Shown here: in pieces, positions 8,415-17,587 of the stretch
Layout: every line of letters starts with the position of its first letter
Numbering within the stretch: the stretch's first letter is position 1
NCBI RefSeq assembly: GCF_014649395.1
Contig: NZ_BMSY01000009.1
Coordinates: forward strand, 343,264-407,263
Length of the DNA: 64,000 nucleotides
Direction of reading: 5' to 3'
Source of the DNA: Streptomyces aureoverticillatus
Lineage (GTDB): Bacteria > Actinomycetota > Actinomycetes > Streptomycetales > Streptomycetaceae
Notes under the pieces: generated by a model
What the model was told of the DNA's origin: nothing
Databases searched by the model: none
Seen by the model: only the letters and a program-made list of their open reading frames with translations
Position numbers and translations under genes: made by a program

Positions 8415-10713
8415 CCACCTCCCCCGCCGTCCCGGGCGCGGCCGCGGCGGCCACCCCGGGAAGCAGCACCTCGCCGGGTCCGGTCGCGCGGGCGCCGCCG
8501 TCGACCGTCGTCACGTGGAAGGGCCGTTCGCTGCCGTCGGCGACCACCCGCACCCCGTCGCCGTGGCGGGCCGCGCGGAAGGTGGCCGCGGGCCGCCCGT
8601 CGGGTCCGGGCACCGTGGTCTCGGCGCCGTCCGTGTCCGCGGTGACCAGGAGCGTGAGGTCGTCGAGCCAGTCGCCGTCGGGCCGCTGCTCGTCGGCGCC
8701 CAGGGGCAGCAGGGCGCCGGGGCGTACGTACAGCGGCAGGCTGTCGAAGCCGTGCCGTTCACGCCGCCAGCCGGGCCCGGTGACCCGCTCGCCGGTGAGC
8801 AGGTGTGTCCAGGTGCCTTCGGGGAGGTAGAACTCGACCTCTCCGTCCTCGGTGAACACGGGCGCGACGAGCAGGTCGGGGCCGAGCAGGTACTGCCGGT
8901 CCAGCGTCCGGCAGGCCGGGTCGTCCGGGAACTCCAGGACCATCGGGCGCATCACGGGCACGCCCGTGCGGTGCGCCTCGACGGCCGCGCCGTACAGATA
9001 GGGCATCAGGCGGTGCTTGAGCCGGGTGAACTTACCGGCCACGGCGACCGCTTCGGAGCCGAACGCCCACGGCACGCGGTACGACACGTTGCCGTGCAGG
9101 CGGCTGTGCGAGGACAGCAGGCCGAAGGCGAGCCAGCGCTTGAAGACCGCCGGGGTGGGAGTGCCCTCGAAGCCGCCGATGTCGTGGCTCCAGAACCCGA
9201 AGCCGCTCAGCGACAGCGACAGGCCGCCGCGCAGCGACTCGGCCATGGCCTCCAGGGACGCGAAGCAGTCGCCGCCCCAGTGCACCGGGAAGCGCTGCCC
9301 GCCCGCGGTCGCCGAGCGGGCGAAGACCGCGGCCTCGCCGCTGCCGCGCTCCTGCTCCAGGACATCGAAGACGGTGCGGTTGTACAGCTGCGTGTAGTAG
9401 TTGTGCATGCGCTCCGGGTCCGAGCCGTCGTGCCAGACCACGTCGGTGGGCACCCGCTCGCCGAAGTCGGTCTTGAAGCAGTCGACGCCCTGGGCGAGCA
9501 GCGCGCGCAGCTTGTCGGCGTACCAGGCGCGGGCCTCGGGGTGGGTGAAGTCCACCAGGGCCATGCCGGGCTGCCACAGGTCCCACTGCCAGATGTCGCC
9601 GTTCGGGCGTCTGACGAGGTGGCCCTTGGCGGCTGCCTCGGCGAACGCGGGTGACTTCTGCGCGATGTACGGGTTGATCCAGACGCTGACCTTGAGGCCG
9701 CGCCCGGCGAGCCTGCGCAGCATGCCCTCCGGGTCGGGGAAGACCTCCGGGTCCCACAGGAAGTCCGTCCACTGGTACTCGCGCATCCAGAAGCAGTCGA
9801 AGTGGAAGACGCTGAGCGGGAGGTCGTGCTCGGCCATGCCGTCGACGAAGGCGGTCACGGACTCCTCGTCGTAGGCGGTGCAGAACGACGTGGTCAGCCA
9901 CAGGCCGAACGACCAGGCGGGCGGCAGGGCGGGTCTGCCGGTCAGCGCGGTGTAGCGGCGCAGCACGTCCTTCGGCGTGGGCCCGGCGATGACGTAGTAC
10001 TCCAGGGACTGGTCCTCGACGCTGAACTGGACCTGTCCGACGGACTCCGAGCCGATCTCGTAACTGACCTTCCCGGGGTGGTTGACGAAGACGCCGTAGC
10101 CGCGCGAGGAGAGGTGGAAGGGGATGTTCTTGTACGCCTGCTCGCTGCTGGTGCCGCCGTCGGCCTGCCAGATGTCGACGCTCTGGCCGTTCCGTACGTA
10201 CGGGGTGAAGCGTTCACCGAGGCCGTAGACGTACTCGCCGACGCCGAGGGCGAGTTGGCCGATCATGTGGTGGGTGTCGTCGGCCAGGGCGGCGAATCCG
10301 GTGCCCCGGCGGCCGACGGAGGTCAGTTCCCGGCCGTCGCCGTCGAGAAATTCAAGGCACCACGGCTCGGCGGTGTCCAGGCGCAGGGTGAGCGGTCCGC
10401 TGCTCAGCTCGGTGACGGTGCCCTCCTGGCGGACCTTCGCCGCGACGGGCTCGGTGCCGAGCAGTTCGAAGCCGGGGCCGCGCTCGCGGCGGCCCGCGTG
10501 GTGGGTGGCGCGCACCCCGATGACGCCCTCGGCCGGGGAGAAGCAGTGGACGGTGACGAGCGGGGTGTTGAGGGTGTCCCCCCGCTCGCGGACGCGCTGG
10601 ACGGCCACGTAGGCCGTGAAGTGGTCGTCGCCCGCGCGCAGGTCGCGCACCTCGGTCGCGTAAGCGGCCCGCACGCCGTCGCGCATGAGCCAGAAGCCGT
10701 CCGTGAACTTCAT
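8383..10713 (-). CDS. yicI: Cytosolic GH31 alpha-xylosidase (YicI-like)
   Basis: 776 residues without a signal peptide. It aligns by eye almost end to end with E. coli YicI (772 aa), sharing the N-terminal KFTDGFWL, GVGEYVYGLGERFT, FHFDCFWM, KTDFGERVPTD, PVHWGGDC and GFGFWSHDIGGFE motifs. The nucleophile is Asp416 and the acid/base Asp482, the same numbers as in YicI. The family removes alpha-1,6-xylosyl groups from the non-reducing end of xyloglucan oligosaccharides such as isoprimeverose. The start ATG overlaps the GH3 stop in ATGA, so the two are translationally coupled. A start far upstream at 11271 is rejected because it would run through the GH3 gene. Confidence 0.92.
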   Translation of the reverse strand: MKFTDGFWLMRDGVRAAYATEVRDLRAGDDHFTAYVAVQRVRERGDTLNTPLVTVHCFSPAEGVIGVRATHHAGRRERGPGFELLGTEPVAAKVRQEGTVTELSSGPLTLRLDTAEPWCLEFLDGDGRELTSVGRRGTGFAALADDTHHMIGQLALGVGEYVYGLGERFTPYVRNGQSVDIWQADGGTSSEQAYKNIPFHLSSRGYGVFVNHPGKVSYEIGSESVGQVQFSVEDQSLEYYVIAGPTPKDVLRRYTALTGRPALPPAWSFGLWLTTSFCTAYDEESVTAFVDGMAEHDLPLSVFHFDCFWMREYQWTDFLWDPEVFPDPEGMLRRLAGRGLKVSVWINPYIAQKSPAFAEAAAKGHLVRRPNGDIWQWDLWQPGMALVDFTHPEARAWYADKLRALLAQGVDCFKTDFGERVPTDVVWHDGSDPERMHNYYTQLYNRTVFDVLEQERGSGEAAVFARSATAGGQRFPVHWGGDCFASLEAMAESLRGGLSLSLSGFGFWSHDIGGFEGTPTPAVFKRWLAFGLLSSHSRLHGNVSYRVPWAFGSEAVAVAGKFTRLKHRLMPYLYGAAVEAHRTGVPVMRPMVLEFPDDPACRTLDRQYLLGPDLLVAPVFTEDGEVEFYLPEGTWTHLLTGERVTGPGWRRERHGFDSLPLYVRPGALLPLGADEQRPDGDWLDDLTLLVTADTDGAETTVPGPDGRPAATFRAARHGDGVRVVADGSERPFHVTTVDGGARATGPGEVLLPGVAAAAAPGTAGEVGGGAPASGRR

Positions 10714-13619
10714 CGCGTGGGGGTCCTCTGGGTCGGGATGGCCGGTGAGCCGGCGCCGTGGAAGGTGAGCCGGGCGAGCCGGACGGGCCCGCGGAGCCGG
10801 ACGCGCAGGTCGCGCACTCCGGAGGCGGGGAAGGCGGTGCTGCGCATGGTGTACGCGTACGTGCCGCCGCCGGGCGCGAAGGTGAGGGTCGCGGTGGTGT
10901 GGCCCGCCGTGAGGTGGACGCTGCCGCCGAGGGCGGCCTCGACGGTCACGCCCGCGGTCGCGGCCTCCTCCCCGGCGCCGGCCACCTCGACGCCGGGTCC
11001 GAAGTCGCAGTCGCGGAAGAGCAGTTCGCCCTCGGTTCCGCGGGCGGCCGTGACCGCTTCCCCGCGCGTCTTCGTGCGGTCGACGATCTCGGTGCCGCGC
11101 TGCTCGTCGTACGCGTGCGCCGCGAGGCCCGTACCCTGAACGGGCCTCGCGGCGGGCGGCGCACCGTCGATCCCGACGGCGTAGGTGAGGCGGATGTCCT
11201 CGCTGGAGGCACCCGCCTGGAGCTGGTACGTGCCCTGCGGCACGGTCCAGCGCTCGCGGGCCACGTCCCACAGGCCCAACTCGGCCACCGGCACGTCCAG
11301 TTCGACCCGGTGGGAGGCCCCGGCGGCCAGGTGCAGGCGCCGGTGGCCCACGAGTTGCCGGCGCGGCCGGGGCACCGGTGAGACGTCGACGGCGCGCACG
11401 TACAGCTGCGCCACCTCGTCGGCGGCGACGCTGCCGGTGTTGGTGACGGTGAACGCCACCCGCAGCAGTTCCCCGTCGCGTACGGCGGTCAGCGTGTCGT
11501 ACGCGAACGTGGTGTAGCCCAGGCCGTGCCCGAACGGGTAGAGCGGGCTGCCGTCGAAGTACAGGTAGGTCTGCCGCGAGCCGATGACGTCGTAGTCGAG
11601 CAGGTCCGGCAGGTCCTCGTCGTCGGCGTACCAGGTCTGCGGAAGGCGTCCGGCCGGGGAGACGTCACCGGCCAGGACGCGGGCGAGCGCGGTGCCCGCC
11701 GCCTGGCCGCCGTGCGCGGTCCACAGCAGGGCGGGCAGGTCGGCGTCCGCGTCGCCGACGGCGTACGGATACGACGACACCAGGGCGAGGGCGGTGCGCG
11801 GGTTGGCGGCGCGGGCCGCGCGCCACAGCCGTCGCTGGTGGGCGGGCAGGGCGAGCGTGCCGCGGTCCTCGGTCTCGCGGCCGTTGATGTGCGGGTCGTT
11901 CCCGGCGACGACGAGCACCGCCTCGGCGGCGGCCGCCGCGCGCGCCACGGCCTCCTCGCCGCGCTCGACGTACTCGATCTCGAAGAGTTCGCCCCGGTCG
12001 GCAACCTTCACGCCGTCGGCGGCGACAGAGACGTACCCACCCGTTCCCCTGTGCCGAAGGAGGTACCCGTCCTCGTGTCCGACCGGCGTGAAGGTCTCCT
12101 GGACCACCCAGCCGCCCGGCTGGTCCGCCGACGCGCGCACGAACCGGTCGTCGGCGACCGAGAGATGGCGGCCGTCGGGCGCCCGCAGCGTGCACACCCC
12201 CCGGCCCCAGTCGGCGAGGGCGAACTCGGTGGCGTCCGCGGCGTCGGCGGCGACGGTCAGCGGCGGCAGGTCGGTGCGGCCCGTGAGCAGCGCCGGGTCG
12301 AGGGCTCCCTCGGCGGCGCGCGGCAGGTCGTCCGCGGCGGTCTCGGGCACCCGGAGCCAGCCGGCCGCGCACTTCAGGCGGACGCGGTCGGTGCCTTCGG
12401 CGAAGGTGACGTGCTCGGCGCCGAAGCGGGCGCGCAGGCCGTCGAGGGGGGTGACGCGGCGCAGCAGCGCCCCGCTGTACCAGTCGGTCTTGCAGGTGTC
12501 GGCGAGCAGTCCGACCACGGCGATGCGGGTGCCCTCGGCGAGCGGCAGCAGGCCGTCGTTCTTGAGCAGCACGAGGGCCTGCTCGGCGGCTTCCTGGGCG
12601 AGCGCCCGGTGCGCGGGCGTGTCGAAGCCGCGCGCGGCGTCGTCGGCGTACGGGCCGGGCTCGGGGTCGAACTCGCCGAGCCGGAAGCGGACGGACAGGT
12701 GGCGGCGCGCCGCGCGGTCGATGTCGGCCTCGCTCACCAGGTCCTGGACGAGGGCGCGGCGCAGGAATCCGGTGGTCGGGGTGGCGTCCGTGCCGTGGTC
12801 GGTGAAGCTGTCCACTCCGGCGACGAGCGCGGCGGCGACGGCCTCTTCGTGCGTGTCGAAGTACCCCTGGGACGCGACGAGGTTGGTGGGCGCGCCCGCG
12901 TCGGAGCAGACGAGGAGGTCTTCGTCGGTCCAGGTGCGCAGGTGCTCGGCCAGGTAGGGCGACACGTGGTTCGGGCGGCCGTTGACCAGGTTGTAGGCGG
13001 GCATCACGCCGGCGACGGCGCCCGCCTCGACGGCGGCGCGGAAGGCGCGCAGGTCGTACTCGTGCAGCACGCGGGGGCGGATCGACGCGGACGAGGTGTC
13101 CCTGGCGGTCTCGTTGTTGTGGGCGAGCCAGTGCTTGAGGACGGGCGCGGTGCGCCAGTGCGCCGGGTGGTCACCGCGCAGGCCGCGGGTGTAGGCGGTG
13201 GCGAGCGCTGCGGTGAGCCGGGGGTCCTCCGCGTAGCCCTCCTCGTTGCGGCCCCACAGGGGGTGGCGCAGCGGATTCACCGTCGGTGCCCAGACGTTGA
13301 GGCCGACGCGGTCGTCGCGGGCGCGCATCGCGCGCGCCTCGGTGCCGACCGCCTCGCCGACGCGCCGCACCAGGTCGTCGTTCCAGCTGGCGCCGAGCCC
13401 GACCGCCTGCGGGAAGACGGTGGCGGGGCCCATCCAGGCGACGCCGTGCAGGGCTTCCTGTCCGGTGCGGAAGGGGGCGATGCCGAGCCGGGGGACGGCG
13501 GGCGCGTACTGGTGCAGCAGGGAGATCCGCTCGGTGAGCGTCAGCCGGGACAGCAGGTCGTCCACCCGCTTGCCCAGGGGCAGTTCGGGATCTCGGAACG
13601 GCTGCTGACACTCGGTCAC
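10710..13619 (-). CDS. Cytosolic GH3 beta-glucosidase/beta-xylosidase with beta-trefoil-like insert
   Basis: 969 residues with no signal peptide, so it probably acts on imported oligosaccharides. The GH3 N-terminal barrel (about 15-330) carries TGQEALHGVAW, WAPTVNPLRHPLWGRNEEGYAEDP, KHWLAHN and the nucleophile region LLVCSDAG with Asp240. The C-terminal sandwich (ALVLLKNDGLLPL, from about 348) is interrupted at about 418-556 by a segment resembling a fascin/beta-trefoil fold, where other GH3 enzymes carry PA14. An Fn3-like domain follows, then a carbohydrate-binding-like beta-sandwich from about 850. GTG 13619 is chosen because GGAAGGA lies 8 nt upstream and the start falls just after the 13640 operator. 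Beta-glucosidase versus beta-xylosidase activity cannot be decided. Confidence 0.88.
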   Translation of the reverse strand: MTECQQPFRDPELPLGKRVDDLLSRLTLTERISLLHQYAPAVPRLGIAPFRTGQEALHGVAWMGPATVFPQAVGLGASWNDDLVRRVGEAVGTEARAMRARDDRVGLNVWAPTVNPLRHPLWGRNEEGYAEDPRLTAALATAYTRGLRGDHPAHWRTAPVLKHWLAHNNETARDTSSASIRPRVLHEYDLRAFRAAVEAGAVAGVMPAYNLVNGRPNHVSPYLAEHLRTWTDEDLLVCSDAGAPTNLVASQGYFDTHEEAVAAALVAGVDSFTDHGTDATPTTGFLRRALVQDLVSEADIDRAARRHLSVRFRLGEFDPEPGPYADDAARGFDTPAHRALAQEAAEQALVLLKNDGLLPLAEGTRIAVVGLLADTCKTDWYSGALLRRVTPLDGLRARFGAEHVTFAEGTDRVRLKCAAGWLRVPETAADDLPRAAEGALDPALLTGRTDLPPLTVAADAADATEFALADWGRGVCTLRAPDGRHLSVADDRFVRASADQPGGWVVQETFTPVGHEDGYLLRHRGTGGYVSVAADGVKVADRGELFEIEYVERGEEAVARAAAAAEAVLVVAGNDPHINGRETEDRGTLALPAHQRRLWRAARAANPRTALALVSSYPYAVGDADADLPALLWTAHGGQAAGTALARVLAGDVSPAGRLPQTWYADDEDLPDLLDYDVIGSRQTYLYFDGSPLYPFGHGLGYTTFAYDTLTAVRDGELLRVAFTVTNTGSVAADEVAQLYVRAVDVSPVPRPRRQLVGHRRLHLAAGASHRVELDVPVAELGLWDVARERWTVPQGTYQLQAGASSEDIRLTYAVGIDGAPPAARPVQGTGLAAHAYDEQRGTEIVDRTKTRGEAVTAARGTEGELLFRDCDFGPGVEVAGAGEEAATAGVTVEAALGGSVHLTAGHTTATLTFAPGGGTYAYTMRSTAFPASGVRDLRVRLRGPVRLARLTFHGAGSPAIPTQRTPTR

Positions 13620-13639
13620 GTGAGGATTCCTTCCGCTAT

Positions 13640-13653
13640 TCGAAGCGCTTCGA
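13640..13653. promoter_or_regulatory. LacI-type operator upstream of GH3
   Basis: Perfect 14-bp palindrome TCGAAGCGCTTCGA, 21 bp upstream of the GH3 GTG start. The same sequence recurs at 13812-13825 and 18672-18685. It has the CG-centred symmetry of LacI-family operators and probably binds the repressor encoded at 17588-18595. Confidence 0.8.
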
Positions 13654-13810
13654 TGCTCACCGCACGACGGCATCCCTGTCAAGCGGCAGAAACCCGTCCT
13701 CTCCGGCACACCAAAGGCTCTCGGCCAGTCGCCGAACTCGCGGCAGGCCCTGAGGAATTCGGGAACGAGCCTTGTTGCACCCGGCTCCTTCGCCTTAATC
13801 TCGCACCGAG

Positions 13811-13826
13811 ATCGAAGCGCTTCGAT
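13811..13826. promoter_or_regulatory. LacI-type operator upstream of the sugar ABC importer
   Basis: Perfect 16-bp palindrome ATCGAAGCGCTTCGAT, 55 bp upstream of the substrate-binding protein start. It is one of three copies of the same 14-bp core in the locus, so the importer and the GH3-GH31 genes should share one repressor. Confidence 0.82.
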
Positions 13827-13880
13827 GGCCGATCGGCGGTGTCCGACATGTGTGCGGGCGCCCCACGAAGGGTTGACGCA

Positions 13881-15560
13881 ATGACGCCGAACTCCCCCTC
13901 CTCCCCCGGCTCGTTGAGCCGGAGAAGCCTGCTGTCGTCCACCGCGGCGGCCGCGCTCGCGGTCGCCGGCGGGGCGCCGCTGCTCGCGGCCTGTGGCGGT
14001 GGCGGAGCGACGAACGAGGGCACCACCACGGGAAAGAAGCTCAAAGATCTACTGCCCGTGTACGTGGCGTCGGGCCTCGTCGACCCGGACATCCCGGCCA
14101 GGAACGGTTCGGCGGCGGGCTTCACGAAGGCGGTGCCCGCGGCCGAGCTGAAGGTGTCCGTGCCGCAACGGCTCGGCAGGGGCCGCGAGTTCTCCGTCAT
14201 GGCGCCGATCTGGGGGAACACCCCCAAGGCGGGCAACCCCTACTGGACGGCGATGGACAAGGCCGTGGGCGTCCACGTCCGCTGGCAGAACCAGCAGGGC
14301 GACACCTACGGCCAGAAGCTCGGCGCGGTCCTCGCCTCCAGCTCCGTCCCGGACGCCGTGGTCGTCCCCGGCTGGGAGCTGTCGGGCAAGATACCGAGCG
14401 CCATCGCCCACAAGATGGCCGACCTCGGCCCCTACTTGAGCGGCGACAAGGTCAAGAAGTACCCGAACCTCGCCGCGATCCCCACCGGCGCCTGGCAGCG
14501 CTCGGTCTTCGGCGGCAAGCTGCGCGGACTGCCGATGCCCGCGCCCATCACGCCGAACATCGCGATGCTCCACCGCGCCGACCTCTTCGCCAAGGAGAAC
14601 ATCGAACCGCCGAAGACCGCGCGGGAGTTCTTCGACCTGTGCAAGGACCTCAACGCCCCCAAGAGCGGGGTGTGGGCGTGCGGCGACATGTCGTGGGCGG
14701 CGTTCCGCATCTTCGGCGTGCTGCCGGAGGACAAGCCCACCTACTGGAAGCTCGTCGACGGCAAGCTCGTCAACCGCTGCGAGACCGACGAGTACCTGGA
14801 AGCCCTGGAGTGGTCGCGCAAGCTGTACGCGGCGGGCTTCGTGCACCCGGACGCGAAGGCCGAGACCGGCAACCTCGGCGACCTCTGCGCCTCCGGCAAG
14901 ATCTTCGTCTACAACGGCGACCTGTCCGACTGGTACGGCAAGACCGTCGTCCAGCGTGTGGAGAACAAGAAGTTCGAGATGGGGGCGTTCGACTACTTCG
15001 CGCCCGACGGCGGCGCGCCCACGCTGTACGCGCGTCCGCCCGCGGACATCTGGACGTTCGTCAGCGAGAAGGCCGACGAGAAGACGGTCCGGGACATCCT
15101 GGCGCTCGCCAACTTCTGTGCGGCGCCGTTCGGTTCGAAGGAGCAGCGCCTGCGCCAGTACGGCGTCGAGGGCGTCCACCACACGTACGAGGACGGCGTC
15201 CTGGTCAAGAACGGCAAGGGCAACAACGAGGTCTTCTCGACGTACGAATACGTCGCGTCGGCGGCCCCCTACATCGCCCAGCCCGACCACCCGGACGTCG
15301 TCAAGGGCATGGTCGAGTGGCAGCAGCGCCAGGGCAGCCACGTCCGCAAGCCGCTCTTCCACGCCCTCCAGGTCCAGGAGCCCACCCGCTACACCGAGCT
15401 GAACGCCGAGTTCGAGGATCTGGAGAAGGACATCGTGCGGGGCCGCAAGAAGGTCGGCGCCATGCGGCAGGCGGCGGCCGACTGGAAGTCGGGCGGCGGC
15501 GACAAGCTGCGCGACTGGTACAGGAAGCTGCTCGACGAGACCGGCAGCTCGGCGTCCTGA
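13881..15560 (+). CDS. Sugar ABC importer, Tat-type lipoprotein binding protein (LplA/YtcQ type)
   Basis: 559 residues, long for a sugar-binding protein, as in the LplA/YtcQ group that pairs with LplB/LplC permeases and often binds complex oligosaccharides. The N-terminus has a twin-arginine motif SRRSLLSS and a lipobox LLAAC with Cys38, so it is exported folded and anchored to the membrane. It begins the plus-strand operon with two permeases (2-bp gap, then ATGA overlap). Its promoter carries the 13811 operator. Substrate is inferred from context as xyloglucan or related oligosaccharides, since it faces GH3 and GH31 alpha-xylosidase genes. ATG 13881 is chosen as the only start giving a signal peptide; the reading frame is open far upstream only by chance. 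Confidence 0.88.
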   Translation: MTPNSPSSPGSLSRRSLLSSTAAAALAVAGGAPLLAACGGGGATNEGTTTGKKLKDLLPVYVASGLVDPDIPARNGSAAGFTKAVPAAELKVSVPQRLGRGREFSVMAPIWGNTPKAGNPYWTAMDKAVGVHVRWQNQQGDTYGQKLGAVLASSSVPDAVVVPGWELSGKIPSAIAHKMADLGPYLSGDKVKKYPNLAAIPTGAWQRSVFGGKLRGLPMPAPITPNIAMLHRADLFAKENIEPPKTAREFFDLCKDLNAPKSGVWACGDMSWAAFRIFGVLPEDKPTYWKLVDGKLVNRCETDEYLEALEWSRKLYAAGFVHPDAKAETGNLGDLCASGKIFVYNGDLSDWYGKTVVQRVENKKFEMGAFDYFAPDGGAPTLYARPPADIWTFVSEKADEKTVRDILALANFCAAPFGSKEQRLRQYGVEGVHHTYEDGVLVKNGKGNNEVFSTYEYVASAAPYIAQPDHPDVVKGMVEWQQRQGSHVRKPLFHALQVQEPTRYTELNAEFEDLEKDIVRGRKKVGAMRQAAADWKSGGGDKLRDWYRKLLDETGSSAS

Positions 15561-15562
15561 CC

Positions 15563-16612
15563 ATGGCCCACGGCACGACGGACACGCGCGGCACCGCGGC
15601 CTCCGGGCCCGAGGCGGCCGCGCCGCGCACCGAGCCCGGCGCCGGGACCCGCACCGGGCAGTCCCGCCGGACGGACGCCGCGCCGCGCGTCCCCCTGCGG
15701 CACCGGCTGCGCCGCGACCGCGTCCTGCTCCTGATGGTGCTGCCCGCACTCCTGCTTCTGCTGGTCTTCAACTACGTACCGCTGATCGGCAATGTCGTCG
15801 CCTTCCAGGACTACGACCCCTATCTCGCCGACAACGCCTTCCAGGCGATCTCGCAGAGCCCCTGGGTCGGCTTCGAGCACTTCCGGCACATGGCCGACGA
15901 CCGGCTGTTCTGGCAGGCGGTGCGGAACACCCTCGCGATCTTCCTGATCCAGCTCACGCTGTTCTTCCCGGTGCCGATCCTGCTCGCGCTGTTCCTGCAC
16001 AGCTTCGTGCGCCCCCGGGTGCGCGCGGTGGCCCAGGCCATCCTGTATCTGCCGCACTTCTTCTCCTGGGTGCTCGTCATCACGGTCTTCCAGCAGATGT
16101 TCGGCGGCGCGGGCCTGGTCGCGCAGGTGCTGCGGGACCACGGTCACGAGGGCTTCGACCTGATGACCGACCCCGGCTTCTTCAAGTTCCTGATCACCTT
16201 CGAGCTGATCTGGAAGGACGCGGGCTGGGGCGTCATCGTCTTCCTCGCCGCGCTGTCCGCGATCAGTTCGGACCTGTACGAGGCCGCCGCCATGGATGGC
16301 GCGGGCCGCTGGCGGCGCATGTGGCACATCCAACTGCCCGCGCTGCGCCCGGTGCTCGCCCTGCTGCTCGTCCTCCAGGTCGGCAACGCGCTCACCGTCG
16401 GCTTCGAGCAGATCCTGCTCCAGCGCACCGCGGTGGGGCCGACGGCCTCGGAGGTCCTGGACACCTATGTGTGGAACGTCGGCCTGGACAACGGCAATTT
16501 CAGCTACGCGGCGGCCGTCGGCATCGTCAAGGGGATCTTCGGCCTGGTGCTCGTGCTCGCGGCCAACAAGGTCGCCCACCTGATGGGCGAGCAGGGGGTG
16601 TACAAGCGATGA
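15563..16612 (+). CDS. Sugar ABC importer permease, LplB type
   Basis: 349 residues with six predicted membrane helices after a variable, Arg/Ala-rich cytosolic N-terminus of about 55 residues. It shows VPLIGNVVAFQDYDPY and the EAA loop YEAAAMDGAGRWRRMWHIQLPALRP, which contacts the ATPase. It matches the LplB branch of carbohydrate uptake permeases. It starts 2 bp after the binding-protein stop and overlaps the next permease by 4 bp (ATGA). No ATPase gene lies in the operon; a shared MsiK-type ATPase elsewhere is expected. Confidence 0.9.
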   Translation: MAHGTTDTRGTAASGPEAAAPRTEPGAGTRTGQSRRTDAAPRVPLRHRLRRDRVLLLMVLPALLLLLVFNYVPLIGNVVAFQDYDPYLADNAFQAISQSPWVGFEHFRHMADDRLFWQAVRNTLAIFLIQLTLFFPVPILLALFLHSFVRPRVRAVAQAILYLPHFFSWVLVITVFQQMFGGAGLVAQVLRDHGHEGFDLMTDPGFFKFLITFELIWKDAGWGVIVFLAALSAISSDLYEAAAMDGAGRWRRMWHIQLPALRPVLALLLVLQVGNALTVGFEQILLQRTAVGPTASEVLDTYVWNVGLDNGNFSYAAAVGIVKGIFGLVLVLAANKVAHLMGEQGVYKR

Positions 16613-17535
16613 GCCTGCTCGCCTTCGGCCTCAAGCCGGGCAGCCGCACCGGCCTGCGCCCGGCCTGGGACGAGGAGCCGACCCGGGCCGGACTCGCCGT
16701 CAAGGGCGTCACCCTGGTCCTGGTCTGCCTCGCGGTGCTCTTCCCGGTCTGGGTGGTGGTCGTCACCAGCCTGTCGTCGGTGCGGACGATCACCGACACG
16801 GGCGGCCTGGTGGTGCTGCCCCAGGACATCACCTTCGTCCACTACCGGGAGCTGCTCGCCGGCGGCCAGGTCACCCGGGCCACGCTGGTCAGCGCCGGCG
16901 TCACCTTCTTCGGGACGCTGTTCAGCATGGCGGTGTCGATCCTGTGCGCGTACGGACTCTCGCGCCCCGGCTCGATCCTGCACCGGCCGATCCTGATGGT
17001 CCTGATCGCCACGATGTTCTTCGGCGCGGGCCTGATCCCCACCTACCTGGTGGTGCAGGGCCTCGGCCTCACCGACACCTATCTCTCGCTGATCCTGCCG
17101 AGCGCCGTGAACGTCTTCAACATCCTCGTCCTGCGGGCGTTCTTCATGAGCACGGCGCGGGAGCTGGTCGAGAGCGCGCGGATCGACGGCGCCGGTGACC
17201 TCCGCATCCTGTGGCAGATCGTGATGCCGCTGTCCCGCGCCGTCATCGCGGTGATCACGCTGTTCTACGCGGTGGGCTACTGGAGCGCCTGGTTCAACGC
17301 CTCGATCTATCTCACCGACCCGGACATGCTGCCGCTGCAGAACGTCATGCAGCAGCTGGTGATCAAACAACAGAAGCCGACCGGCCTGTCGCAGGCCATC
17401 AACACCGGCCAGTTGTCGCCGCTCGCCATCCAGATGGCCGTGATGGTCCTCGCGCTGCTCCCGGTCGCGGTCCTCGCCCCCTTCGTGCAACGGCACTTCA
17501 GACAAGGCATGCTCACCGGCGCCGTCAAGGGATGA
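16609..17535 (+). CDS. Sugar ABC importer permease, LplC type
   Basis: 308 residues with six predicted helices; the EAA loop reads LVESARIDGAGDLRILWQIVMPLSRAV. The internal sequence LPLQNVMQQLVIKQQ is typical of LplC/YtcP-type permeases. It starts in a 4-bp overlap with the LplB-type permease, so expression should be coupled. It is the last gene of the importer operon and converges on the lacI gene with a 52-bp gap that holds only a weak GGGACG/CGTCCC inverted repeat. Confidence 0.9.
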   Translation: MSLLAFGLKPGSRTGLRPAWDEEPTRAGLAVKGVTLVLVCLAVLFPVWVVVVTSLSSVRTITDTGGLVVLPQDITFVHYRELLAGGQVTRATLVSAGVTFFGTLFSMAVSILCAYGLSRPGSILHRPILMVLIATMFFGAGLIPTYLVVQGLGLTDTYLSLILPSAVNVFNILVLRAFFMSTARELVESARIDGAGDLRILWQIVMPLSRAVIAVITLFYAVGYWSAWFNASIYLTDPDMLPLQNVMQQLVIKQQKPTGLSQAINTGQLSPLAIQMAVMVLALLPVAVLAPFVQRHFRQGMLTGAVKG

Positions 17536-17587
17536 CCTCACCCGGTCAAGGGACGCCCCTCCTACCCCGTCCCGAAAGCCGTGCGGG

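Noticed and set aside
8383..11271. Longer start for the GH31 gene at 11271.
   Set aside because: It would run through the 3' end of GH3; the ATGA overlap at 10713 and YicI-like N-terminus fix the start.
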